Shown here one piece after another: positions 45,343 through 52,943 of a stretch of 64,000 nt of DNA. The stretch comes from Verrucomicrobiota bacterium (GTDB lineage: Bacteria; Auribacterota; JABMQX01; JAFGEW01). Made by a program: the position numbers and the translations under genes. The stretch covers positions 24,421 to 88,420 of the forward strand of contig JAFGEW010000124.1 of assembly GCA_016931415.1 (NCBI GenBank), read 5' to 3'. The notes below the pieces were generated by a model. It did no database searches. It was not told the DNA's origin and worked only from the letters and a program-made list of their open reading frames with translations. Each line of letters opens with the position of its first letter. Within the stretch, counting starts at the first letter, position 1.

Positions 45343-45630
45343 GGCCAACCTGCATCCTGCCTGAACCGGGCGGTGACAGAAAGAGCCGCCACACTACTCG
45401 TGCCGGTCATGGTTCCCACTGCCGCCCGCACTGCGTGGGATCCTCAGACAGATGAACGAGCCTTGTCCCGGGGACAATCTGGGGACAAGAACAAGTCAAA
45501 ACGGACGGGAAGAGGCCAAACTAGACTGAAACAGAACGAAGTCGGTTTGGTGCCGGAAGCCGCTCGCCGCAAGGAGGATGCGTCGCAACGCCTTACCAGC
45601 GGGCGACTTTCGGAAACTGTCGGGATAGGA
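45343..45630 (+). pseudogene. Possible C-terminal remnant of an integrase
   Basis: In frame after the barrel gene's stop, about 90 codons lead into the right tRNA repeat. They include TERAATLLVPVMVPTAART and a basic, low-structure tail (GDKNKSKRTGRGQTRLKQNE), the style of tail seen at the end of tyrosine recombinases that sit beside their tRNA attachment site. No catalytic residues are present. An inverted repeat CTTGTCCC/GGGACAAG spans 45462-45489. The assignment rests on position and composition only. Confidence 0.3.
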
Positions 45631-45684
45631 CCTAGAATCCCCTGGGCCACAGCGCGTGTGGGTTCGACTCCCACCCCCGGCACT
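45630..45684 (+). repeat. Right attachment site: 3' half of tRNA-Leu
   Basis: 55 nt matching tRNA-Leu(TAA) 29817-29871 with 4 mismatches, identical over 45655-45684. The 5' half (acceptor strand, D arm, 5' anticodon stem) is absent, so it is not a functional tRNA. Confidence 0.9.
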
Positions 45685-45752
45685 GCCTCGAACCAACCCC
45701 GGACCATCGTCCAGATGAGCGCAACTGGCTCCGGTTGTCCTCTCGACACCGG

Positions 45753-46367
45753 CTACCACCACGGCACACGAATACGGTGGACGGCGACTCCCGTGAAGCC
45801 CATTGCCTCGAGCGTTCGCTTCGTCGCCTTGTTGCGCACCCACACGCGCTTCGCCGCACGAAGGTCAAGCTGAGGACACACAAGCTGGACGGGTGTCGCT
45901 TCGGGATCGAGGCTGTGACGCAACCACCGCGTACGAGACCAGGCCGGCTTGAAGATCCAGCGCTCCTTGACCAGATCCGGCTTGATTTCTCTCCCCATGC
46001 CGCAGTCGTTCAACGGGAAATGCCAGAGCTCGTGATCCATGAACACCCCGTCGACATGATCGAACGAGAACATCACGTTGTTTGGGAACTCGCCGGCCTT
46101 CCTCAACGTGGTGCGCGGCCCGCGCCACTCAGTCGCCCGCTGCCAGTTGCTGTGATAGCCCGTGTGCCAGAACGCCTCGAGTGAATCACCCACGGCAACG
46201 AAGGCCGGCCAGAAGCCGAGCTTGCCCTCCAACCACATGTAGGCTTCCCGGAAGTCCGGGTCACTCCATGCCGGGTCAGGCACGTACACACCATATCGCA
46301 CGTGCTCGAGGGCCATGCCGTGGTGGAACAGCAGTCGGCCTTTCAGGTCTTTCGGTATGCGTACCAT
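45753..46367 (-). CDS. Hypothetical protein rich in Trp and His
   Basis: 204 aa, first gene outside the island's right end. No signal peptide or membrane helix. Many aromatic and charged residues (YMWLEGKLGFWPAF, AFWHTGYHSNWQRATEW, FMDHELWHFPLNDCG) indicate a folded globular protein rather than a shadow frame. Histidines and Asp/Glu cluster (HVDGVFMDHELWH), which could bind a metal, but no family is recognised. Confidence 0.65.
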   Translation of the reverse strand: MVRIPKDLKGRLLFHHGMALEHVRYGVYVPDPAWSDPDFREAYMWLEGKLGFWPAFVAVGDSLEAFWHTGYHSNWQRATEWRGPRTTLRKAGEFPNNVMFSFDHVDGVFMDHELWHFPLNDCGMGREIKPDLVKERWIFKPAWSRTRWLRHSLDPEATPVQLVCPQLDLRAAKRVWVRNKATKRTLEAMGFTGVAVHRIRVPWW

Positions 46368-46721
46368 GGCTCACTTGGGCTCGAAGCAGGATGAAGTGGA
46401 CAGCGAACCTCACGTCGTATTCTACTCACGGAGCTCGTCGAGATCAAGGTGCCACGCAGCACACGTTGACGCGAAACCACGGGGCCACACCCCGGCAGGC
46501 AAGCATGGAGGATAACAGTTTCCCTGCCCCGTGTGCTCCGTGATCCCTGTGGTTGTGCCCACGGCATTCGAAGAAACGGCGCTTCTTCCAGGCGAGCGTA
46601 CTGCGACGCTCGCCCTCTGCGTGAGACTTCTCCCGGCGCGGGAAATGCGCGCTTGCGTCGTGGCGCGCCCGTTACGATGATGGCGTCCACGCATCCACAC
46701 GCCTGCATGGAGGAGACCGCG
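46368..46721. repeat. Intergenic hairpin repeats
   Basis: No gene. Around 46470-46555 an inverted repeat pairs AACCACGGGGCCAC with the region GATCCCTGTGGTTG, part of the same CCACGG/CCGTGG word family as at 17570 and 29665-29731. The GH172-like gene's ribosome site GGAGGA lies at its right end. Confidence 0.5.
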
Positions 46722-47801
46722 ATGGCGTTCCTGAGCACCTCGCTGGCCGACCTGGCCCGCCTGCGCGACGGCGTGCGACGGCGGCGCGCGTCGAGCTACG
46801 ACGTCAAGGGCGGCAACAACGACCACTGGACTATCCCGGCCGGCGAACGCAAGACGCTGGCCGACCTCGACGGCCCGGGCGTCATCACGCACATCTGGAT
46901 GACGATGGACGCAGGACCGAAGGTCTCCGACAAGACCATGCTGCGCCGCGCCGTGCTGCGCCTGTTCTGGGACGGCGAAACGACGCCGTGCGTCGAGGCG
47001 CCGATCGGCGACTTCTTCGGCATGGGCCACTCGATGTGCAAGGACTTCTGGTCGCTGCCCCTCACGATGAGCCCGGACCGCGGCCGCGGGTTCAACTCGT
47101 TCTGGGTGATGCCGTTCTACACGCACGCGCGCGTCGAGGTGGAGAACCAAGGCGAGGTGCCCTACCACCTCTACTTCTACATCGATTACGAATCGCACGA
47201 GGAACTCGAGTCCGGCCTCGGCCACTTCCACGCGCAGTGGCGGCGCGAGAACCCGACCGACGGCTTCGACGCCAAGGCCCCGCCTCAGAAGGCGGGGATC
47301 GAGAAGCTGCGGTCGGTCGGCCAGATCCCCAACCTCGACGGCCAGGGCAACTACGTCATCCTCGAGGCCGAGGGCAAGGGCCACTACGTCGGCTGCCACC
47401 TCGACATCGATTGCTTCGAGCCCGGCAACAACAAGTGGTACGGCGAGGGCGACGACATGATCTTCATCGACGGCGACCCGCTGCCGTCGCTGAGCGGCAC
47501 GGGCACGGAGGACTACTTCAACACCGCCTACTGCCCGAGCACGGAGTTCTCGACGCCCTTCCACGGCATCGCGCTCAACAGCGGCGGGCCGCACTGGCGG
47601 TGGGCCGGCAAGAACACCGTCTACCGCTACCATGTCACGGACCCGATCATGTTCGAGAGGTCGATCCGCGTCACCATCGAGCACGGCCACGCGAACAACC
47701 TGTCGTACGACTACTCCTCGACGGCGTATTGGTACCAGACACTGCCGCACGCGCCGTTCCCCGTGCTGCCGCCGCCCGAGGCGCGTTTGCCCAGGGAATA
47801 G
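46722..47801 (+). CDS. DUF2961 (GH172-like) protein
   Basis: 359 aa from ATG 46722 with GGAGGA upstream; the longer frame to 46533 is Arg-rich and rejected. GH172/DUF2961 jelly-roll proteins include difructose-dianhydride and D-arabinofuranosidase-type enzymes. Family motifs: GPGVITHIWMT near 60, PIGDFFGMGH near 98, FNSFWVMPF, YHLYFYIDYE, and GTGTEDYFNTAY near 260. No signal peptide, so probably cytoplasmic or single-gene sugar metabolism. A perfect 8-bp-stem palindrome (CCCCGCCT/AGGCGGGG) sits in frame at 47278-47297, encoding APPQKAG. Confidence 0.88.
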   Translation: MAFLSTSLADLARLRDGVRRRRASSYDVKGGNNDHWTIPAGERKTLADLDGPGVITHIWMTMDAGPKVSDKTMLRRAVLRLFWDGETTPCVEAPIGDFFGMGHSMCKDFWSLPLTMSPDRGRGFNSFWVMPFYTHARVEVENQGEVPYHLYFYIDYESHEELESGLGHFHAQWRRENPTDGFDAKAPPQKAGIEKLRSVGQIPNLDGQGNYVILEAEGKGHYVGCHLDIDCFEPGNNKWYGEGDDMIFIDGDPLPSLSGTGTEDYFNTAYCPSTEFSTPFHGIALNSGGPHWRWAGKNTVYRYHVTDPIMFERSIRVTIEHGHANNLSYDYSSTAYWYQTLPHAPFPVLPPPEARLPRE

Positions 47802-48165
47802 AAGCTCCCGCAGAGGCGCGCGAAGACGCGCGTGTGCGCGCGAAGACGCGCGTGTGCGCGCGAAGACGCGCGTAGGCGCAGGGTCCGCAGAGATAGAAGA
47901 CACCCCACAGAGGACCACGCCTGCGGCGGGCAAGCAGGGAGAACTGTAGGGCGGGCGCCCCCGCGCCCGCCGCAGCCCCGCCTTGGGCGGGGCGACAGAC
48001 ATCATTCGCAGAGACCTCCAGCGGGCCTTCGGCCCTTCGGCGGGCGCGGGGGCGCCCGCCCTACAACTCTGCGAACTCTGCGCCTCAGCGAGAGACGCTT
48101 CCTTGCGCGCCTTGGCGAGAGGTTCCCCGTGGTCCCTGTGCGCCCCGTGGTGGCACCACCGACTC
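47802..48165. repeat. Nested inverted-repeat element
   Basis: Three tandem 20-bp units (GCGCGCGAAGACGCGCGTGT) at 47816-47875; a perfect 25-nt inverted repeat between 47946-47970 and 48040-48064 with ends GTAGGGCGGG/CCCGCCCTAC; a CCCCGCC hairpin between them at 47975-47996; and outer GCAGAGGCGC/GCGCCTCAGCG-type arms. No coding content. It lies between two convergent genes. Confidence 0.75.
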
Positions 48166-49983
48166 TCACTCCGCCGGCGCGCGGATGGTGGCCCAGGCCA
48201 TGGTGAGGTCGTCGAGGAGGTCGGCGCCTTCGGCGAAGCGGGCGATGTCGTGCTGGATGCCGGCGATGGCGTGGTGCGGCTCGGCGCGCGAGTGCGTGGC
48301 GGCGATGGCGGCGAGCCGCGCGGCGCCGATGGCCTCGCCGCTGCGGTTGCGGGCGTCGGCGGCGCCGTCGGTGTACATGAACAGCGCGTGCTCGGAGGCG
48401 AGGTGGCAGCGCTCGGCGCGGATGGCCGAGGCGGGATCGACGCCGAGCATCATGCCCGTCGGCTCGAGGGTGCCGAGCACACGCCCGCCGCGCAGCACGA
48501 GGGCGGGGCAATGGCCGGCTGACGCGTAGGTGAACGAACGGCGGTCGGCCTCGATGATCGCGTAGCAGACCGTCGCCATGCGCAGCGAGTGCGCGGCCTT
48601 CTTGCAGATGAGCCGGTTGGCCATCCAGAGCACCTTGGAGGGGTCGCGCTCGGTGAGCGCGCACGAATGGAGGATGCTCTTGATCTCCATCATGAACAGC
48701 GCCGCGGGCAGCCCCTTGCCCATGACGTCGCCGACGCAAATGCCGACGGCGCCGTCGGGATGCTCGACGAAATCCACAAAGTCGCCGCCGACCTCCTGCG
48801 CCGGGATGCACAGTGACGCGCAGCCCACGCCGTCGAGGTGCGTGGGCGCCGACGGGAGCGCGTCGCGCTGAATGGCCGCGCCGATTTCGAGCTCGCGCTT
48901 GAGCCGTTCGCGGTCGGCCGTGTTCTGGCGGATCTCGCCGACGAGGCGCGCGTTCTCGAGGTGGACGGCGATCTGCTTGGCCAGCCCCGAGAGCAGGATG
49001 AGGTCGGCACGCGTGAACTCGGGCCGCTCGGGCGACGAGTGCAGCGCCATGACGCCGAGCAGCTCGTCCTCGAACAGGAGCGGGATCATCATCGTGGCCA
49101 GCCGCGAGCCGCCGTCCACCGCGCGGGGCTCGCGGAAGATCAGGCCGACTCGTTCGTCAATCACCTTGCGCAGCAGGCGGCGGCTGCACCGCGCCTTGTG
49201 CAGCGCCTGCGCGCGCCCGCTGCGCCAGTAGAGCTTGGCCACCATCTCTCGCCCGCGCCGCAGAAACACGATGCCCGAAGCGGCCGGGATGAGCTTCATG
49301 GCGGTCGCCATGACGAAGCGCAGCGCCTCGTCGGGATCGAACAACCCGGCCACCGAATTGCCGAAGTCGTTGAGGAACTTGAGCCGGCGCGACAGGTCGC
49401 TGAGCCGGTCGAAGCCTTCCGCCGAGAACGCCTCGCCCTCGGCCCCGAGGCTCGCCGCGTCCTGCACGAGCGACAGCCCATTGCCCGGCGTTCCGTTGCC
49501 CGGCGTTCCGTCGGCCGATGCCCCGTTGCCCGACGTCCCGTCGACCGATGCCCCATTGGCGAACACCCCGTTGGCGAATGCGCCGTTGGCGAACGGGCCG
49601 TCTGCTGACAGGCCGTTGCCCAGTGCCCCATCGGAGATCATCTCATACGGCAGGAGCGGGAGCTGCACTGCGCCTGGCACCGGGACGCGCTGGACCTCGG
49701 CGGCCGTCACGCCCAGCATTGCGTCGCCCACGCCGACCTCGTCGCCCGAGGCGAGCGAGAACGGCGCGAGCGGCGTCACGCGCCGCCCGTTGAGGTAGGT
49801 GCCGTCGGCGCTCGCGAGGTCAATGAGCGACGCGCCGTCGTTGCGCACCTGGATGAGGCAGTGGTGGCGCGACACGCGCGGATCGCGCACGGAGATCGCG
49901 CACGGTCCGCCGTGGCCGACCAAGTGGTAGCCCCGGTCGAGCCTCAACCCTTCGCCCGAGGGCAGCGTGATCGTCAGAGGCAT
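48166..49983 (-). CDS. FHA-GAF-PP2C (SpoIIE-type) protein phosphatase
   Basis: 605 aa from ATG 49983 with AGGGAAGG upstream; a GTG 21 nt earlier is less likely. FHA domain (residues 1-95: VSRHHCLIQV, SADGTYLNG) for phospho-Thr binding, a low-complexity linker (about 130-175), a GAF domain (about 200-360), and a PP2C phosphatase (metal residues in QEVGGDFVDFV, GDVMGKGLPAALFM, FMYTDGAADARN, DDLTMAWATI). Probable partner-switching or Ser/Thr signalling protein; no kinase or anti-sigma gene is adjacent. The linker is built of 15-bp repeats encoding variants of xxNGx/xxDGx. Confidence 0.9.
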   Translation of the reverse strand: MPLTITLPSGEGLRLDRGYHLVGHGGPCAISVRDPRVSRHHCLIQVRNDGASLIDLASADGTYLNGRRVTPLAPFSLASGDEVGVGDAMLGVTAAEVQRVPVPGAVQLPLLPYEMISDGALGNGLSADGPFANGAFANGVFANGASVDGTSGNGASADGTPGNGTPGNGLSLVQDAASLGAEGEAFSAEGFDRLSDLSRRLKFLNDFGNSVAGLFDPDEALRFVMATAMKLIPAASGIVFLRRGREMVAKLYWRSGRAQALHKARCSRRLLRKVIDERVGLIFREPRAVDGGSRLATMMIPLLFEDELLGVMALHSSPERPEFTRADLILLSGLAKQIAVHLENARLVGEIRQNTADRERLKRELEIGAAIQRDALPSAPTHLDGVGCASLCIPAQEVGGDFVDFVEHPDGAVGICVGDVMGKGLPAALFMMEIKSILHSCALTERDPSKVLWMANRLICKKAAHSLRMATVCYAIIEADRRSFTYASAGHCPALVLRGGRVLGTLEPTGMMLGVDPASAIRAERCHLASEHALFMYTDGAADARNRSGEAIGAARLAAIAATHSRAEPHHAIAGIQHDIARFAEGADLLDDLTMAWATIRAPAE

Positions 49984-50747
49984 CGGCCGCCTTCCCTGAG
50001 CCACGCCTGCTGGTCTTCAGTCAATACGCCGGCACGAGTCCGTAGGGCTCGCCCCGTGGGGTCTCCGGCCGAGTTCCGGCGGGCCGGGGGCGACCCGCCC
50101 TACAAGGCCGCTGGGTCACGCGTCTCGTCGTGCCGACGTACTGCCAAAGATCTCCAGGCACGGCCCTTGCCGTAGCTCTGTTTCCGGCGAGTCACGCATT
50201 CGAGCGTGACCGAGCCGCATTCCGAATGCGGCCCTGCATCTCCCGATACAGCGAGATGCCGGAAAACGATCCCGCGGCGCCGCGACGTCTCGTCGCGCCG
50301 CCGCCTGCGCGATTCCTATCGCGCGAACGCGATTCCTATCGCGCGCCTACCCCCCGGAGGGGATCCCGGCTCGCCGCACCTTCATGGGCAGACACCGATC
50401 GCGGGCAGACCACGCGCAGGCCGACGCCGGTACAGGAGAGAGGAAAGGAAACGAAGGACGAAAGGGTACAGGCTGGCTCCGCGTGGTGGGTTCCGTGCGT
50501 TCTCGCACGCGCGTGCGCTCCGGCGCGCGCGTGGGCTCGTCACTACTGCCCATCGGTGCCCTCCCTGTCACGCCGAGACGCGACATGTAGGGGTGCGACG
50601 CCGAAGCGTTGCACGCCAATCACACGGCCGTCAACAGTTTTCTCGTATGGAGCGGCATAGCCTCGGGTTCTATGCTATGAAGTAAGACAGGACACGACCG
50701 ATGAGGAACGCTTGGCGGAAACACCTCCTAATTCCTAACGCAAAGGC
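49984..50747. repeat. Gene-free region with an array of different hairpins
   Basis: No protein-like frame. A GTAGGGCTCGCCCC/GGGGCGACCCGCCCTAC inverted repeat (50042-50103) is followed by hairpins at 50191-50210 (GTCACGC/GCGTGAC), 50214-50232 (GCCGCATTC/GAATGCGGC), 50236-50259 (GCATCTC/GAGATGC), 50281-50297 (CGCGACG-TCT-CGTCGCG) and two copies of GCGAT-TCCT-ATCGC at 50307-50343. Each stem has a different sequence, so this is not a simple tandem repeat. Confidence 0.75.
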
Positions 50748-51440
50748 GTGCCGCGCGCAGCCTACGGGTGTCTTTTGCCCGTCGTGATCATCGGCGTCTT
50801 CCTCGCCGTGCTCATCCCCGGACTGAACGGCGCCCGTGAATCCGCACGGCGAGCCGCGTGCTCGAGCAACCTCAGGATTCTCGGGCTCGGCATGGCGCAG
50901 TACGAGGGCAACTCTGGCGGCGTGCTTCCGTGGCGGACTGGCGCGTCGAGACCCGACGAGGCGTGGCGCGATCTGGGCACGTTGTTCCCGAAGTATGTCA
51001 GCGATCCAGAAGCCTTTGTCTGCCTGAGCTTGCGGGACAGCAGGTCGCGGCTCAAGAAGGCGTTCCACGCCAGGGAGTCGGAGGTTGAGCCGCTCACAGC
51101 GGACGATGCGCGCGCGCTCATCAGCTACTCGTATTCGCATGATGCCCGTGGCGGCATTTGGGGCGGGCAGCAGAGCGCGCACGTGCCGTGGACGACGGAC
51201 GCCGACTGGGCGGCTCGGCTGCTCGCCGACAAGAAGGCCGGAGTCGCGATGGTCAAGGGATTCGGCCACAGGTGGCGCGGCGAGTCGGTCGGCCGCAACG
51301 TCCTTCACCGCGGCCTCTACGTGAAATGGAAGGTGGGCGAGAGAGCCGTTGACCCCGACGAGGAGAGCGACGCCATCGGCGCACCCGGCGCGCCCGACTA
51401 CCGCGCTTGGTGGTCCGACCCGCCGTACTCCGGAGAATAG
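50748..51440 (+). CDS. DUF1559/pseudopilin-like protein without a class III cleavage site
   Basis: 230 aa from a GTG start (AAAGG upstream; a stop codon lies immediately before). The N-terminal helix LPVVIIGVFLAVLIPGLNGA then RESARRAACSSNLRILGLGM matches the start of planctomycete-type pseudopilins, but the GFTLIE motif needed for prepilin peptidase is missing; GCLLPVV is found instead. The rest (SYSYSHDARGGIWGG, AMVKGFGHRW) resembles the C-terminal display domain. It could be membrane-anchored uncleaved or a start-truncated gene. Confidence 0.7.
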   Translation: MPRAAYGCLLPVVIIGVFLAVLIPGLNGARESARRAACSSNLRILGLGMAQYEGNSGGVLPWRTGASRPDEAWRDLGTLFPKYVSDPEAFVCLSLRDSRSRLKKAFHARESEVEPLTADDARALISYSYSHDARGGIWGGQQSAHVPWTTDADWAARLLADKKAGVAMVKGFGHRWRGESVGRNVLHRGLYVKWKVGERAVDPDEESDAIGAPGAPDYRAWWSDPPYSGE

Positions 51441-51937
51441 GACTCCTGAGATCCTCCTCGCCCCCAGATTCCCGGACAACGGGCCTTTCTCGTCGAGAAG
51501 GCATCCACTCGGCAGGTGCAACACCTCGGGTCCGGCCAACCCGGCCTTTGGCGTGGCATCCGACGCCCATGATGAGCCGGGCCCCTTTGAGGTGCGATTG
51601 AGCAGTTGCCCTTTCAGACGAGGGATCAATCGCCCCTCGAAGGGGCTCGGGGTGTTTGGTCGGCCCCTGTCCCACGGGCCGGCGCCCGCGGCTACTCCCA
51701 ATTGCCTCTGACGGGGCTCGGATTGTTCCGGCCGGGCGGAAACCACGGGCCGGCGCCCTTGGCCACTCCCACACGCCCCGGCTCGACCGCGTTCGCCGAA
51801 GCCTGACGGGGCTGACACGAGTCTATCCAGCCGGCAAGCCAGCCCTCATCCGACGATCTGGGGCCCCGCGGCTGTTGACGCGCGGCGCCTTGATACGCTA
51901 TGATCCGCTTGTAGGTGGCATCCAGGAGGTGTTGGGC
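51441..51937. repeat. Intergenic repeats before the MEMO-like gene
   Basis: No gene. Two direct copies of a CCACGGGCCGGCGCCC...GGC.ACTCCCA block lie at about 51674-51702 and 51749-51777, and an inverted repeat pairs GAGCCGGGCCCCTTTGAGG (about 51571) with the GATCAATCGCCCC...GGGGCTCGG region (about 51626-51652). The last 15 nt hold a strong AGGAGGT ribosome site (51924-51930). Confidence 0.6.
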
Positions 51938-52753
51938 ATGATACGCGAAGCAGCCGTGGCCGGGCGGTTCTACCCCGGCACCCGCGAGGGGCTGTTGGAC
52001 GACATCCGCAAGGTGATCGTCGAGACCGAGCGCCGGCCGGCCGTCGCTGTGGTCTGTCCGCACGCCGGCTACCAGTTCTCGGGGACCGTGTCGGGTGCGG
52101 TCTACTCGCGCGTCGTCGTGCCGGAGACGGTCGTCATCCTGGGTGTAAGCCATCGCCCGGGTAGCGACGACTTTGCCACCATGGCCACCGGCGCGTGGCG
52201 CACGCCGCTGGGCGACGCGCCGATCGACTCGGAGCTCGCCAAGAAGCTGCTCCGGTCGTGCCAGCTCATCAAGGACAACGCCCGCGCGCACCGCTACGAG
52301 CACTCGATCGAGGTCCAGGTGCCGTTCCTCCAGGCGTTCAACCCGAAGGTGCAGATCGTGCCGATCGCCTTTGGTTCGGCGGGCGAGAAGGCCGTCATCA
52401 CCGTCGGCGAGGCGCTCGGCGCAGTGATCAAGAAGCTGGGCCGCGACGTGCTCATCGTGGCCAGCACCGACATGTCGCACACGACCGATTCCGACGCCGA
52501 GCGCCAGGAACAGGTGCGCGCGCTCGACATGATGGCCATCGACGCGATCCGCACGCTGGACGCCAAGGGCCTCATGCGCGTCGTGCACCAGGAGATGATC
52601 ACCATGTGCGGCTACGCGCCGACGGCGGCCGCGTGTGCCGCGGCCAAGAAGCTCGGCGCCACCGGAGGCGATCTCGTCGAGTACCGCACAAGCTACGACG
52701 TCACCGGCGACTCCTCTTACGTCGTCGGCTATGCCGGCATGATCATCCGCTAA
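51938..52753 (+). CDS. amrB: AmmeMemoRadiSam system protein B (MEMO1 family)
   Basis: 271 aa from ATG 51938. MEMO family, structurally related to extradiol dioxygenases; in bacteria it is usually found with an AMMECR1 protein and a radical SAM enzyme, in a system of unknown product. Signatures: REAAVAGRFYPG at the start, VCPHAGYQFSG, HRYEHSIEVQVPFLQ, IVPIAFGS, ASTDMSHTTD, CGYAPTAAA. The conserved His (PHAGY, EHSIE) and Cys (MCGY) residues are present. The A and radical SAM partners are not in the window, so it stands alone here. Confidence 0.92.
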   Translation: MIREAAVAGRFYPGTREGLLDDIRKVIVETERRPAVAVVCPHAGYQFSGTVSGAVYSRVVVPETVVILGVSHRPGSDDFATMATGAWRTPLGDAPIDSELAKKLLRSCQLIKDNARAHRYEHSIEVQVPFLQAFNPKVQIVPIAFGSAGEKAVITVGEALGAVIKKLGRDVLIVASTDMSHTTDSDAERQEQVRALDMMAIDAIRTLDAKGLMRVVHQEMITMCGYAPTAAACAAAKKLGATGGDLVEYRTSYDVTGDSSYVVGYAGMIIR

Positions 52754-52943
52754 GCGCGGCGCCGTAGCACGGGCCTCGGGAGGAGGCCCGCCTTGCCCAT
52801 GGTGTATGCGGGCGGGATGCACGTCCTTCGCGGGTTCGTCACGGGCGGGACGCTCGTGTTGCCAGCCTCGGAGCCGACCCGAAAGAATCACGCCCTGGGC
52901 GGCCGGCCATGCTATCATCGTCTCCCAGATCGGGCCCTGAACC

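Larger units (their letters stand above)
29842..45684. mobile_element. Putative genomic island integrated in tRNA-Leu
   Basis: A 55-nt segment of tRNA-Leu (29817-29871) is repeated at 45630-45684 with 4 mismatches; homology begins at the anticodon loop and ends just past the tRNA. This is the usual result of tyrosine-recombinase integration. The 15.8 kb between differ from the flanks: sensor/regulator and porin genes, a visibly less GC-rich hydrolase block with broken genes (35.6-40.6 kb), and an envelope block. No complete integrase is visible; a possible C-terminal integrase remnant precedes the right repeat. Gene decay and missing mobility genes suggest an old, immobile island. Confidence 0.7.

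Noticed and set aside
45630..45684. Functional second tRNA-Leu
   Set aside because: The 5' half is missing and the anticodon stem cannot form.
50130..50685. Overlapping frames of 159-176 aa
   Set aside because: They cross the hairpin array and are rich in Arg, Pro and Ser with no recognisable fold.
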